Part shown: piece by piece, positions 1 to 10,769 of the stretch | How the letters are laid out: each line of letters starts with the position of its first letter | Numbering within the stretch: the first letter of the stretch is position 1 | Notes under the pieces: model-generated | Seen by the model: the letters and a program-made list of their open reading frames with translations, nothing else | Database searches by the model: none | What the model was told of the DNA's origin: nothing | Translations under genes and position numbers: made by a program | Source: Xylocopa sonorina | Lineage: Eukaryota; Arthropoda; Insecta; Hymenoptera; Apidae | Assembly (NCBI RefSeq): GCF_050948175.1 | Contig: NC_135204.1 | Coordinates: 921,473-985,472 of the forward strand | Reading direction: 5' to 3' | DNA length: 64,000 bases

Positions 1-85
1 ACCAATAAAAATGTTCAGTTCGTTTTCTGTCACAGGCTTCCTGGCCAGTTGGTGCTTAGAAGAAAAGAAAATTTTAAAGTATATA
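1..85. repeat. Short non-satellite segment, inverted copy at 23,226-23,302
   Basis: This stretch reads as the reverse complement of 23,226-23,302 with a few mismatches. Both carry the same run from ACCAATAAAAATGTTC through a C/TCAGTTGGTG block to AGAAGAAAAGAAAATTTT, and in both it is joined to the 179-bp satellite. It is probably a small insertion in one satellite monomer that was copied and inverted with it. No coding potential is visible. Confidence 0.7.
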
Positions 86-258
86 TGCAGATAAGCATAA
101 TGCTATACATTGAAAATAACAACTTGCTTATCTTGAAACGTTGGAATGAGATGCGCCATAGCATTGCATGGAGCATTAGAACTTCGTTGCTTTTACACGC
201 AGTCACGATGAAGCGTTATCCCGTTGCATGGAAATGTAGAATTCGCATTCTTTGGAAT
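86..258 (+). repeat. 179-bp satellite, about one monomer, forward
   Basis: It carries the landmarks of the main satellite in order: GCAGATAAGCATAATGC, a GAAACGTTGGAATGAGATGC block, GCATTGCATGGAGCATTAGAAC, CACGCAG, and CCCGTTGCATGGAAATGTAG. The forward orientation is defined here as this order. Confidence 0.85.
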
Positions 259-859
259 TGTTGATCCAGAAAACCATAATACTCTTTTGGAGGGAGAGGG
301 TTGTGTACTAAAATGAATCACAAGTTCCTTCGATAGCTTTATTTGATACTTCTGATTCTCGCCTCCAATTCTGTATTTCTACCTTGTAATTTGTCGAATG
401 TCTCTGCCAATTTTTACATTTGCTTATAAGCATTTTGTTGCACCCGTACGTTTCGGTGATTGGCCACCGTACATATTCTGGTAAGCCAATCACCTTACCC
501 GTTTGTGGGTGCCGCCCTTCTTGTCGCTTAAGAAGGGCGACACGGACGTTGGCAGGGGAATTGTTGTTAGATATTAATTTTCAGTAATGTAGCGGGATTT
601 CCCGAGGTTCGCTTATCTGGGGCCTAACGGTCATGGCCATTTGGGCCGCTGGGCCCAGGTCCCCGGTAATCCTCGGTTTATGGCGTTATGGACGTGCTAT
701 CGAGGACGTTGACTAAAGTTTATTTTTCTATTACTTCTTAAAAATATTAAAAGCTAAAACGTCTCCTCAAAGGTAGCTTACTTATCCTGCACACCATAAA
801 CCGTGCTAGCTATTTCTACAGCGAATATTTCTTTATTGTTACTGCTGCCAGCCGCTACA
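259..859. mobile_element. Possible solo LTR or LTR-like insertion in satellite
   Basis: A 601-bp non-satellite block separates two satellite stretches. It begins TGTTGATCC and ends CCGCTACA, so TG...CA ends as in LTRs are possible. I could not find a target duplication, because the flanking satellite is also partly missing. It holds a perfect 10-bp stem, CGCCCTTCTT / AAGAAGGGCG, at 513-539 with a 7-nt loop. No protein similarity is recognised. It could be another kind of insertion. Confidence 0.35.
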
Positions 860-1835
860 CTCTGCTTAGAAGAGTACAACTTACTTACTTTGAAACGTTG
901 GAATGAGATGCGCCGCCGCACAACATTGAACATTAGAAATCTACTGTTTTAACATGCAGGCGCCATGAACCGCCTTCCCGTTGCACGAACATGTAGAAAA
1001 CACATTTTTTAGAAACGTAGAACAAGATAAGTATAATGTTATGCATAGAACATTTCCGCTTACTTACTTTGAAAGTGGAGCATTGGACATCTGCTGTATT
1101 GACACGCAAACAATGTGAAGCGCCATCCTTTTGTATTGAACTGTAGAATTCACATTCTCTGCAAGTGTAGAAGCAGACAAGCATACTGTTATGTTTAGAA
1201 GCTTTCTTACTTTGAAACGTTTAAACGAGATGCGACGTCGCATTGTATGAAGCATTAGAAATCTATTGCATCGACACGAAAATATCTAGAAACGCTATCC
1301 CCTTGCAAGGAGGTGTAGATTTCACATTCTTTTGAAGTGTAGATGCAGATAAACATAACGCGTTGCACAGTATATTACATCTGAGCATGTCACATTGGAA
1401 TGAGGTGAGACATCGCGCTGAATGAAATACTAGAACTCTATTGCATCGACTCGTAGATATGTAGAAACGCTATGCCGTTGCATGGAAGGCTAGGATTCAC
1501 ATTATTTTGAAGTGTAGAATCAGATAAGCTTAATCCATTGCAAAGTACGTTACAACTCACCTACTTTGAAACGTTCAAATAAAATACGTTATCGCGATCT
1601 ATGATGCGTAAGAACTGTAATGCTTTGGTACACCGACACTATGAAACGCGATCGCGTTGCATGAAATATCCGTAATCTGATTCTTCTTCTGAGGAGTAGC
1701 AGACGAGCATACTGCATTGCATAAGGTATTACTACTTACTTGCTTTGAAACATTGAAATGAAATGTCTCATCGCGATACATGAAGCGTTAGAACTCTATT
1801 TCTTCGATACTTACGAACCTTATGATTCCTACGGT
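860..1835 (+). repeat. 179-bp satellite array, forward, degenerate
   Basis: About five to six diverged monomers follow one another. The markers GAAACGTTGGAATGAGATGCG, GAAGCATTAGAA and AGCAGATAAGCATAA recur about every 170-180 bp. The last part (from about 1,640) is also found at 35,055-35,240, the left end of a large duplication. Confidence 0.85.
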
Positions 1836-2050
1836 TGCATGCAATGTGATGGCGTTTCGTAATGTCTGCGTTCCAATGCATAGGAGTTCTAATGCTTCAT
1901 ACAACCCGATAGCCCATCTCATTTTAACGTTTCAAGGTTAGTTATTTGTAATGTTCTATGCATTGCACTATACTTATTTGCTGCTGCTCTGGAAAGGAAT
2001 GTGAGATCTATAAATACATGCAACGGTATAGCGCTTCTAAGTGTAACGTC
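1836..2050 (-). repeat. 179-bp satellite, inverted segment
   Basis: From about 1,836 the same satellite reads in reverse complement: GAGTTCTAATGCTTCAT, CCCATCTCATTTTAACGTTTC, then TTCTATGCATTGCACTATAC. The forward-to-reverse junction near 1,836 is shared with the second copy near 35,241, so the inversion predates the block duplication. Confidence 0.8.
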
Positions 2051-2084
2051 GTGCGTAGCGCCTGCCACCCATTCCACACATGAG

Positions 2085-2440
2085 CCTTCAGGCACCTCCA
2101 TCATCAACCCCTGGACTTAGGCAACCTGCCGCGCATGCCAACAGCACCGGCAACCGGCAACCGTTTACCCGCGCACACCTGCACGCGCTCACACGCAGCA
2201 AGTACCGCTGTGTCACTCGAACCGATCGGTATACATGGCTTGTTTACACTAAGCATCGCAGTTCCAATCTTACCGACGAGCACTACTGTCTCACTCCCAT
2301 TAACGAGTATATCTGTCTCGCTCGCACCAAAGACGAGCACCCTCGTCTACCTTGCAACGGTGGTTTCGTCCTGCTGAAATGTGCAATCGCAGTCCATTAC
2401 TTCAATGCGGACTCTTCCATTTCTGGGAGCTGACTTTACC
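2085..2440. repeat. GC-rich minisatellite, unit about 30 bp
   Basis: A GC-rich stretch with degenerate units of about 27-30 bp built around CTGTGTCACTCG / CTGTCTCACTCC / CTGTCTCGCTCG. It is open in several frames. On the minus strand the translation shows loose 10-residue repeats (SETDILVNG, SETVVLVGK). The same region occurs at 35,480-35,850. Openness in several frames, plus the repeat, argues for a minisatellite rather than a gene, though a repeat-encoded peptide cannot be excluded. Confidence 0.6.
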
Positions 2441-2744
2441 AGAACCTGTATTCTACTTTTAAGTCTCTTACATACATATATATATATACTATATCCGGAC
2501 TAATGTATTGCTGCATATAAGAATTCATAAATCCAACTTACACACGTTAACAATGCAAAACACGAACAACACACTCGTAACAGTAAGTTCATGCTATACT
2601 ACTTCATTATACTATTTCATAAGTTAAACGCGAAAGACGCGCCGCTAGTCTCACCATGAGACGTGAGTCCCCACTTCCTGGACCGGATGCTCCTCAGAAC
2701 GGTCCGTTAATCCCCCACTCGCTGGACCACATGCCTTCATGACT
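2441..2744. other. Unique linker within the duplicated block
   Basis: This stretch has no gene. It holds a short TA run near 2,474-2,490 and a GC-rich piece with CCCCACT...CTGGACC motifs at 2,670-2,735 that occur twice in tandem (GGACCGGATGCTCCT and GGACCACATGCCTTC contexts). It is matched at 35,851-36,168. Confidence 0.5.
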
Positions 2745-2990
2745 TTTCAAGTAAATATTTCAAATTGGTATAAATATTAATACATATTTTGTGTTTTAGT
2801 TAATTCTAAATACAATATCTCCTTAACATATCCATTACATCTAAAATCCTATCTAATTTCATATCACTTCATGATGTTTTAATTAAATATTTGAAATTGG
2901 TTTATATAATTATACTTATCATATATTGCAGTTACTTAAAAATAGACTATCCCCTCTAAATAAAAATAAATATCTATATATTATATAAGT
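2745..2990 (-). repeat. 133-bp AT-rich satellite, reverse
   Basis: Read on the minus strand it matches the AT-rich satellite of 21,877-22,890: AAACATCATGAAGTGATATG, AAATTAGATAGGATTTTAGA, and TACCAATTTGAAATATTTA. About 1.8 monomers are present. The LINE below is joined directly to this satellite. Confidence 0.75.
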
Positions 2991-2995
2991 TAATT

Positions 2996-3566
2996 CATTT
3001 ATTTGCATCGTCCCAGTTCGCTTTCTTTCTATTGAGGCTTGCAAATCCCTCTTCGTTATTCTTGTAATTCATACTTTAGAAGATATGTAGTACGTATTGA
3101 TGGTCCGACGCTGAAAATATCTCAAACAATTCTGCGTTACTCAACTTAGCGTATGTGCTACCTCCTATCAACATTATGTCTATTTTTTATTTGTTTCGGT
3201 ACTTAAAGTATGTATAGTCTTCTTTCGGATTCGTCGCGATTAAACCATTCCATAGAGCCAATTTGATGATCTTTTTCTCTCTATGGTTGTTCTTCTTACT
3301 ACCCCAGGTTACCGATTTTTCGTTCAAGTCACCCGCAATTATTATTCAGTTTGTTTTCGCTACATTTTCTATGTTAACCTCAATTTGGTTTATATATTCT
3401 TCGATTTTATTCCGTTCCTGTTCGGCGAGAAGTAGCAGCTTACAGCTTTTGTTCCTTCAATCATTGCATGAACGATTCCGGTCGGGGAGTACGTGGTGCC
3501 ATACGTGAAACATTTTCAATTAACGCCGGTTATTCATATCGCAGCGTCATCGTTCTCGCCTAGCAG
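2996..3566 (-). pseudogene. LINE ORF2 endonuclease domain remainder
   Basis: After the stop at 3,567 the endonuclease continues in broken frames toward 2,996. The intact equivalent in copy 2 (36,379-36,642) shows the terminal SASDHQYVLLTF motif with the catalytic Asp-His. Here the same region reads with stops. The element ends just before the AT-rich satellite. Confidence 0.6.
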
Positions 3567-3935
3567 TCAGTATTCTTCCATCTTGTGTGCTTCCGATATT
3601 ATTACCACGTCAGTCTCTTGACTCATTCGCATTTGCTGCATGATATCTTGCACAATTCGGCATTTATTCAGATCAATTTGTAGGACTTTCAATTCCATAT
3701 TCGTTTCTCCTTCTTTTCTATCAGCGACTCCGGTAACGTGTCTGATGCACGGATTCCTTCTTCCTGCTTCGCTGCAGATGATACATTTCGGTTTATTCGC
3801 GATGCAACCGATCATCGTATAAATCTGGGATTGGCATCTTCTGTAGATTCCCTTATTATCTTTGACATCTTCGCAACATCTGCCGACATGTCCCACTTTA
3901 TGGCATTTGGAGCATCTCTCCATTCTCCGTAGCAC
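3567..3935 (-). pseudogene. LINE ORF1 zinc knuckles and ORF2 endonuclease start
   Basis: This 122-residue frame starts with CCHC-type knuckles (CSKCHKVGHVGRCC, then C..QIYTMIGC and CIICSEAG) of the ORF1 C-terminus. It continues without a stop into MELKVLQIDLNKCRIVQDIM and TDVVIISEAHKMEEY, the N-terminal strand and catalytic-Glu region of the AP endonuclease of ORF2. ORF1 and ORF2 are therefore in one frame here. In R1-clade elements the two usually overlap in different frames, so a lost base at the junction is likely. A stop follows at 3,567. Confidence 0.75.
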
Positions 3936-4333
3936 TTTGCAGGTACAAGGTGTTAATGCTATTCTGAGTCATTTGACCTTCTCCAGCCTTTTACTGTATT
4001 CCTGTCTAAGTTCAGCTAACGCGTCTCGGTTACCTCTCCACGTTTGCTTTAACAACTTGTCGTTTATACCGCTATCCTTTCCTTCGATTATTTTCCGTGT
4101 TCGTTTTATGTACTCCTTCATTTCTTCTCTAGTCGCCTAACGGATATGTCCCTTAGTTGGAGCATTATATTCGTAGTCGTATGTTTTACTTCGAATACTT
4201 TTTTTAGAGTTCCTTTTATCTCCTTTACTTTGTTTTCTGTGCCTGTTTTTTTGTTAAATTCTAGGATTATATCTACCGCTCTCGATTTCCTTGCGTCATC
4301 TTTTGGTATTTCTGTCGTTTTTCCTGCTTCTCC

Positions 4334-4795
4334 TCATCCTACTGCCTGTCCTCGAAAGCTTTCTGCTCCTTTAGTTACTTCATTTTTCTCTGTACCGTTC
4401 GTCACTAGTTCGATCAAGTGTTCGATGTCAGCTTTTTTTATATGCCTGATGTTTTCTAATAACGTTTCGTAATATGTCATTAGTTTCGCCGTATCCTCGC
4501 TCAGAATATCTGTCGTTACGTGTGATATATGGCTGCCTATTTGTCTATTTAACAATGTAGGCGCTATTCTCATCGGTAGCTTTTCCATTATCCTGCACTT
4601 ACTTCGACTCCTGATGCTTCTCATTCCGTGTCTGTGCTTCCTTCCGAGGCTTTCTTTTCCTCCTTTATTTATTAGTATGCTTTCCATTTCCCCATCCTTT
4701 TGTGTCATCGACAGGAGGCTCCGAACCGCCTGCCCAAACTTTAATCTTCTGCCAGGATCCGATGGCGCTGATTCCGAATCGTGAGCCAGCAGCAC
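4334..4795 (-). pseudogene. LINE ORF1 (gag-like) N-terminal fragment
   Basis: A 153-residue open segment on the minus strand precedes the zinc-knuckle part of the same element. It is charged, with basic runs (GRKHRHGMRSIRSRSK) and a helical C-terminal half (TYYETLLENIRHIKKADIEHLIELV). This fits an ORF1 RNA-binding protein of the R1 clade by position only. A matching but more broken stretch is at 37,955-38,221 and leftward. The link to the knuckle region crosses frameshifts. Confidence 0.55.
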
Positions 4796-5644
4796 GTCTC
4801 AGCAGCATATGCAAGCAGCCTCGCTCAGGCTGGGGTTGGGGGCTGCAGGCCCTCCCTCATCCTACTGTCTGCACTGATACGAGCGAGGAACTCCTAGGGC
4901 CACTCGACCCGCAACTAGCATCTATTTTATACTCTAACCGATTCGTAGTCACGCGTTTTCCATTAAGTTTGCCGCGATCAGTGATATTGATTCTTTCAAT
5001 CTAAATTAATATTTTCTTTTTAAATTTCTCGATTTTTTTACTTTCTCTCATGATATCGTCTATTTCGTTGTACCTTGCCCTAGCGGTATGGTATATAATC
5101 TGTCGTTTGATATTTCTAGCATTTCCTCTCAATAAATGCAATCTTTTTCTTTCTCTTTAGTTACGTTGTTATTTTATGCTTTCCAGCCTCCACATTCCCT
5201 CTCTACACCATCCCGGAACCGGCGTTATGCGATTGCTTCAGAATGGCAGCCCGGTCACGCTACACCGAGATCAAGTATTCTCTCTTGCATCCGTTGATTT
5301 ATATATGTCATATATTGGAGAATATTTCCACATATCCCTTGTATTCTTCGTATTACGGTTTAGTTAGATGTATATTGGGTACGCGTCGAAATATCTGATT
5401 TCCGTACGATTTGTTAGTAATGTTTTATTCTTTCCCGACTGTTCGTTTTCATTTAACCGAAGGCGCTACTGTATTCAATGCGGCCCCACTCTGTTTCAAC
5501 CCGCCGATTATTACATTATATTACGCGAAAGAACGTTCAATTGGAGCGGATCTCTGCCACTCCGTAACTTAGCGGAAGGCTTACTGCATAGCCTCATTCC
5601 TAGGAAAGTTGCGGAGGTTGCTTCCGTTGCGAGATGGAAGTGTG

Positions 5645-5900
5645 GGTATGTTCGATTTAGTTATATTACGCTAGGTTAATTTAGGTTGGGTTATGTTTGG
5701 GAATGTTTGTAGGTTGCTCAGTTATGTTGTGTTAGATTTAAGGTAGCGTAGGTTTGATTTCTTAATGTTTAAAAAAGGTAATGTTAGATTGTGTTAGATT
5801 GGGTTAGAATTGAGTGAAGGCAGCTTAAGTCAGATTAGGTGTAACTGAGGTTAGCTAGGCATAAATTAAGTTTAGAGGATGTTAGATTAAGTTAAGCCAC
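5645..5900 (+). repeat. Telomere-repeat-like G/T-rich tract
   Basis: Degenerate TTAGG-type units are dense here: CTAGGTTAATTTAGGTTGGG, TGTTAGATTGGGTTAG, GATTAGGTGTAACTGAGGTTAG. The insect telomere repeat is TTAGG, and longer variants such as TTAGGTTGGG are reported in some Hymenoptera. The tract abuts the 5' end of the R1-clade LINE on the left. It may be an old internal telomeric patch or a coincidental G/T-rich minisatellite. The copy at 39,025-39,270 contains a cleaner run. Confidence 0.5.
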
Positions 5901-5934
5901 ATAAGAGATGAATTACCGATCGTTGGAAATGACA

Positions 5935-6290
5935 TCCGTTGAGAGTTCTTGAATTCCAGACTATTCGCAATACCAGCTGTTATTATATCATAAGTTATCT
6001 ACCGCGGCGATTACCTACTGTCGTTATATCGTGAGTTACCGACCGCAGGCAACACCAGTTGTTGATAAATTTTGAGTTACCTACTATTGGTTGCACCAAC
6101 TGTATGTGAAAACATGCTCTATCGGTTGTTGGTCACATCAGTCGTCAATAGTTTATGGATTATTAAGTACAAGCAGCACCAGCCGTTGGTCGATTGTGAG
6201 TAACCGACTGCCAGCAGCACCATCCATCGGTAACTTATAAGTTATTCTCAATGGGAACACCCATCCGTAGGCATGTTGTGGATTAGTCGT
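5935..6290. repeat. Minisatellite, unit about 55-60 bp
   Basis: Units share GTGAGTTACCGAC, GCA.CACCAGTTGTTGATAA and TTTGAGTTACCTACTATTGG motifs and repeat about every 55-60 bp with much divergence. It is matched at 39,280-39,545. No coding signal is seen. Confidence 0.55.
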
Positions 6291-6804
6291 TGGCCACAAT
6301 ATTTTCTTCTAATTAACTTTTACGTTGGATGGCTTTTATATAACAATTTTATTTAACAGCAACAAGTCTTTACAATTAAGGTAAACTGAAGTAGAAGCTA
6401 AGAAATACAAATCTAGATTTGGCAAAGGCAAATTGTGATGTGTACTCTTTGATGCCGAAGAAATAAGTGAATAATTAATTTGAAAAGTGTAGAAATTTGA
6501 AAGACGTCGCAAACGAGAGTCTCTTTTTTATAGATGGCGTGAATTAATTTTGAAACAATTTCCTAACGAAAATGTACTCTCCGAGGAGCGGAAGTAGATG
6601 GCTGTGAATGTGTCTGCTTATATGAGGAAATCGGTAACGTCGGTAACGCCACAATGTATTGATTCGTTTCGCCATCTCTTCAAACACTGCTGAAACAGAA
6701 TTGCAAACAGGTTGAGCAGTTTTCACAGATATGGTTCCACTGGCCTGACAATAACGAACGCCATATATGGGTTCTCACAAAACCATTTGCTACACAACTC
6801 AGTC
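6291..6804. other. Low-information AT-rich stretch
   Basis: I see no gene or repeat here. Copy 2 of the block lacks it: its sequence jumps from the minisatellite directly to the equivalent of about 7,317. Confidence 0.4.
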
Positions 6805-8215
6805 CTGAAAATGTTAATAATGCTAGCGCTATTACTTTAACCAGGCGTGGAATCCATAGGTATGAAAAATTATAATCTTGTGAATAATATCAATTCTAGA
6901 GGAACATTTCTAGTGTAAGTATAAAAGTTCTGTTTTAGTTGTAGAAATAAAATTCACTAATATGGCACAATACTTATTTTCAGATCCAAGGTATGCTTAC
7001 CATATTTAAAGAAAGGTGCAAGTCCTCATATAATAAATATCAGTCCACCACTAATTATAAGAATTAATCGAATGTGGTTTCAAACTGGTGTCGCTTATAT
7101 ATTATACAAGTTTGGAATGTTAATGTGTGCTCTTGGAAGAGCCGATGATTACGAAAATGATGGTATTGCTGTGAATGCAGTCTTGTCAAAGACTATAGTA
7201 AGTTATGTATATTTCTAATTTCATTGTTAAGAAAAATAATTCTCTCAATTTAAGATTGACTTACGCACGCATTGTTTCAGGTATACATATGGCTGCGATA
7301 GAGATGTAAGTTGGTTCAGAATCACTAAATTATAGTGGGCAACTGAAAATAATAGGTGAAGCAATGTACGCTTTTGTTTGGCAAACACAGTAAATTTGTT
7401 ACTAATCAGTCTTTAATCGATGAGACAATATTAAAAAACTGAAGGAATGTCTGTTTTTACTCATTATGCGTGTAATCAAGGTGTGAATAATTAACTTAAG
7501 GTTTAGTATTAATACATGAATGTATAATATATATTTTAGTAAACAAATCAATTTATTTTACAGAATATAAATATTATTGATAAGATAAATTGTTGCCTGA
7601 TTCCATCCTATACGAGAATTTGGAATATATAGATTTCGATAATTATATATGACAATTGAAAAGAACGAACAAATTAATTTAAACAGCGAGTTTGTTAACA
7701 AAACTCAAAGCTCAAATATTATATTGTTCATTATGTTAAAAAAAAATTTATTAGTCCCCGTACATTACAGCACATTATAGATCAGTCTGATTAATTGCCC
7801 AAGCAACCATAATTCAAGTGTTAATTAATATCACTTTTGCAAAAATTTATAATATGTAAATTTCGTAAATTTTAAAAGTGATGAAGCTGGTACATGGTTT
7901 TTGGATCTTAAAAATGGTAAAAAGGTGCGGCAGGGAGAGGTGAACCTAGTCAACCATTAGGTACAACATTAACAATGGATTTTCAAAATTTTCTCGCAAT
8001 GCTTTCTCATAAAAAAAATATATCTTTTACGTTCAACTTAATTAGAAATGCAAAATAATTTTACTAATAACATAATATTATATATCTTTCGGAGAATTAA
8101 AACTTGCATCGACAAAGCCGTAGTGGGAAAGTTGAAAATTAGCGGTGATCTACGAAAAGCAATGAAATTAGTGAAATTAGTGGTCAATTTAAAGTCGAAA
8201 CTTACTTTGAAAAAT
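6805..8215 (+). pseudogene. HSDL2: HSDL2-like pseudogene (SDR and SCP2 pieces)
   Basis: HSDL2-type proteins join a short-chain dehydrogenase to an SCP2 sterol-carrier domain and are peroxisomal or mitochondrial. Visible pieces in order are: VNNASAITLT and NLVNNINSRGTFLV (to 6,914), a 69-bp intron with GT..AG ends (6,915-6,983), an exon at 6,984-7,197 reading SKVCLPYLKKGASPHIINIS with PP, the YxxxK signature (YILYK) and GIAVNAVLSKTI, then GT. A short exon at about 7,281-7,304 encodes YT-AAIEM with a 4-base insertion. The SCP2 part (7,873-8,213) reads DEAGTWFLDLKNGK, PLGTTLTMDFQNFLAML and GKLKISGDLRKAMKL. Frameshifts and missing exons mean it is dead. Exons between about 7,305 and 7,870 are not found. 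Copy 2 lies at 39,546-39,915. Confidence 0.8.
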
Positions 8216-8580
8216 TAAATACCGTTTTCTTAAAAAGAACTGACATATTAACTGATTAAGAGAAAATTATTCCTACTTATAAAAATGTTGTTACTCTTTC
8301 TAAACGTTTAATATGATAATATAAAATATTTAAAATATTAAAAAAATTAAAGTAAAATATATTTTTATATATATACTATATTATATTTTGTAATATATTT
8401 TGTAACGCTAAATGATAAAAATTAAATAAATTACGCTTGAATATATTTATTTATGTAGATTGAACTTTACATATACATTTATAATAAAATGAACATAATT
8501 ATTCATATTTAATATTTTCTTTGGAAACAATAAGCAAATATATAAAGTACTTTGTTATTATATTTCTAGCTGCTTCATAA
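8216..8580. other. AT-rich stretch without a visible feature
   Basis: This stretch is about 80 percent A/T with short runs of TATATA and AAATATTT. It follows the pseudogene end and precedes a TIR element. I see no coding or repeat structure. Confidence 0.4.
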
Positions 8581-9545
8581 CCCAGACAACACAAGATAAG
8601 ATGGTGGCGACACCATACCGGCACTGTAGCGACACTTCCGAGGAGTATCAGCAGATCCGTAGTCATCTATGTCCACACTTGTTAGCTAAAATGCCGGCAC
8701 GGCGTGCCAGCGTAGCATGCGTGTGAATGACACTGCGCCAGCACCAGCGTGACACGCGTGTCATCGTTCCATTCAAAAATTTTTTCTGCATTGGCGTAGG
8801 CGTCACATTTGTTAATGGGGAACCACTTGTTATTCCGTACAAATTAAATACGTCAGAGTTTAGATATCCGCATACGAGTACTGACAGACGTTTTGGTAGT
8901 TCTTTGCTAACATTTATAGTTACTGAGTCAGGAAAATTCATGCCAATAGAGAGTATTAAATACGATGGCAGCATATTGTTTAAAGAAATGTAATAAATGA
9001 TACATTTACCTATAAAATGTTGAACCAATTAAGTTACGTTTACTTTGCTAGCGTATCACAATTTTCAGGTGAAAATATTGAACGTAATTATTTGTTTTCC
9101 TTTGGTACATATATTCTTGTGGTAAATGGTTTTATGTTAAAAAAAATATTTATAAAATAAGTGTATGTATTTTTACGATAAAGTAATTAACGAGTTTTCT
9201 GAAAAAATCGCTGTATTAAGTTATAGTTTATAGAAAATAATAAAAAGAAGTTTTTATATCTTTCTTTCGTGTCAGTGTATTTTAATATTCGTTTATAATT
9301 TTTATGCAAACAGCTTCTTCATTGGTATATATTAGCCTACGCCACTGCCACGCGTGTCACTATGGTGAACTGATAGTGTCATTGGCACGCCGTGTCGCCC
9401 CTGTGCTATATCGCCGTGCTTTGATAGTGCCATGACACGCAGTGTCGCTCCAGTGCTAGCCCTGTGCTGTTACGAGAACTGAGAGGCAGCACCGTGCTTA
9501 GAGTTCCACCCGGTGCCATTGGCGCTACAATCGCTGGTTGTCTGG
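8581..9545. mobile_element. TIR element with CCCAGACAAC ends (965 bp)
   Basis: It begins CCCAGACAAC and ends GTTGTCTGGG, so it has 10-bp perfect terminal inverted repeats. Further in, both ends share diverged motifs (CGGCACGGCGTGCCA, GTGACACGCGTG) in opposite orientation for about 200 bp. No transposase is present, so it is non-autonomous. The body (about 8,885-9,350) matches the arms of the giant palindrome at 41,725-44,824 but lacks their inner half. Flanks read CTTCATAA and AAGTTCCG, with no convincing target duplication. I cannot assign a superfamily. Confidence 0.7.
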
Positions 9546-10499
9546 GAAGTTCCGAAAATGATAAAATATACCAACGCCAGCAAAAAATCTAATGTTTCAT
9601 AATTATTTTATAGTTGAAAGATTATCAAGCTTTATGCCTGAATGGATGCTTATATATAAGTATAACTGCCAAAGTCAAATAACATCGCAAAGTGATATTT
9701 ACACACCTGAGTGCTGCAATTTTGACGTATTTAAATTTCTAATAAAAGCATATAAATATTTATAATCTAATTATCAATTATAAATGGAATTCTACAATTT
9801 ATCCATGTAATAGTCCTTTCTCTTTGTACGTATTTCCTAATACATACACAGTATCTTTAATCTTGATGGATTTCGTGCACGCGCGCCCGTGTGTTTGTGT
9901 GTCTGTGTGTGTGGTAGCAGTTGCAGAAATACCTCCTAATAGGTTTCATACTTTCGATTCTAGTAAATAGAGTAAAATGGCATAAGAATCTCTGCAGAAC
10001 ATCAAGGGGATGTAAAGCTACTATTGCACTGCATACAGCATTTTTCACTTGAATAATTATTCTTCTAATGTGTCAACTCCAGATTTATTTGAATTGTTCT
10101 CGTTTAGAAAACTAAAACTGAATGACACATCCCTTAATACAGTACGGCGGTAACCACAAAACCTAACAGATCCAAGGTTCCTTTATCTCAGACTAAGGCC
10201 TGCTTTCTTTGTGTCCAAAGTTCTTTAGATTGCGTTACATTCTTAAGACTGTTTGTAAGTTACAAAGAACAGAAACGCTACATGGATTATAAAAGTGTAA
10301 TATTTTAATTCATATAATCGTCAACATTTTAAATCCGTTTACGTTGCTTTGCTTGTTGTATACGTTCATCAGCTGGCGCTGAACCAACTGCTACTGCCAC
10401 TATCCCTTTCTAAAACTTGGAAAATCCACCAGATCTAATGAAACCTTGCTTAGATTGCAAATGTGTTTTTCACACTATTCACAGTAATAGTTTCTTGCT
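9546..10499. other. Unassigned region with a GT microsatellite
   Basis: A CA/GT-rich microsatellite, G(TG)n with CG interruptions, lies at about 9,877-9,915. At 10,320-10,440 the minus strand reads GFIRSGGFSKF, a stop, then KGIVAVAVGSAPADERIQQA, which looks protein-like but which I cannot name. The rest shows nothing recognisable. Confidence 0.35.
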
Positions 10500-10765
10500 A
10501 CTGGATAGCGTTCCCAGATCTCTACGTATCGAAGCAATAGAGTTTTAATGCTTCATTAAACGCCATATCGCATTTCAAAGCAACAGATCGAAGTGTGTTA
10601 ATAGATTTTATACATTATACATCTCATTATACTTATCTGCAGCTACATTTCAGTAGAATGCCATTTTTAAATTTCCATGCATGTGGGCAGTGTTTTCAGA
10701 TGCCAACGTGACGAAGCAATAGACTTCTAATACTTCATTCATCACGAAAATGGAAATAAAATAAA
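10500..10765 (-). repeat. 179-bp satellite, reverse
   Basis: Reverse-orientation landmarks are present: AGCAATAGAGTTTTAATGCTTCAT, CATCTCATTATACTTATCTGC, and AGCAATAGACTTCTAATACTTCAT. About 1.3 monomers are present, ending at an unrelated GC-rich insertion. Confidence 0.75.
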
Positions 10766-10769
10766 ATAA

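Larger units (their letters stand above)
2996..5640 (-). mobile_element. R1-clade non-LTR retrotransposon, 5' half, copy 1
   Basis: Reading on the minus strand, a 5' region, an ORF1 with C-terminal zinc knuckles and the start of ORF2 (an AP-type endonuclease) can be followed. The element stops after the endonuclease domain, where AT-rich satellite begins, so the reverse transcriptase and 3' end are missing. Frames are broken by stops. The order and the QIDLNKCR motif at the start of the endonuclease are typical of the R1 clade, which includes the telomere-targeting TRAS and SART families. The 5' side adjoins a TTAGG-like tract. A paralogous copy lies at 36,375-39,000. The 5' limit is approximate. 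Confidence 0.75.

Noticed and set aside
2080..2433. 117-residue open frame as a gene
   Set aside because: It is a G+C-rich minisatellite open in several frames on both strands. The block copy at 35,436-35,848 keeps the sequence but shifts the frame.
10320..10440. Minus-strand peptide ending KGIVAVAVGSAPADERIQQA as a host gene end
   Set aside because: It is too short, is broken by a stop just upstream, and I recognise no family. It is noted only in the region description.
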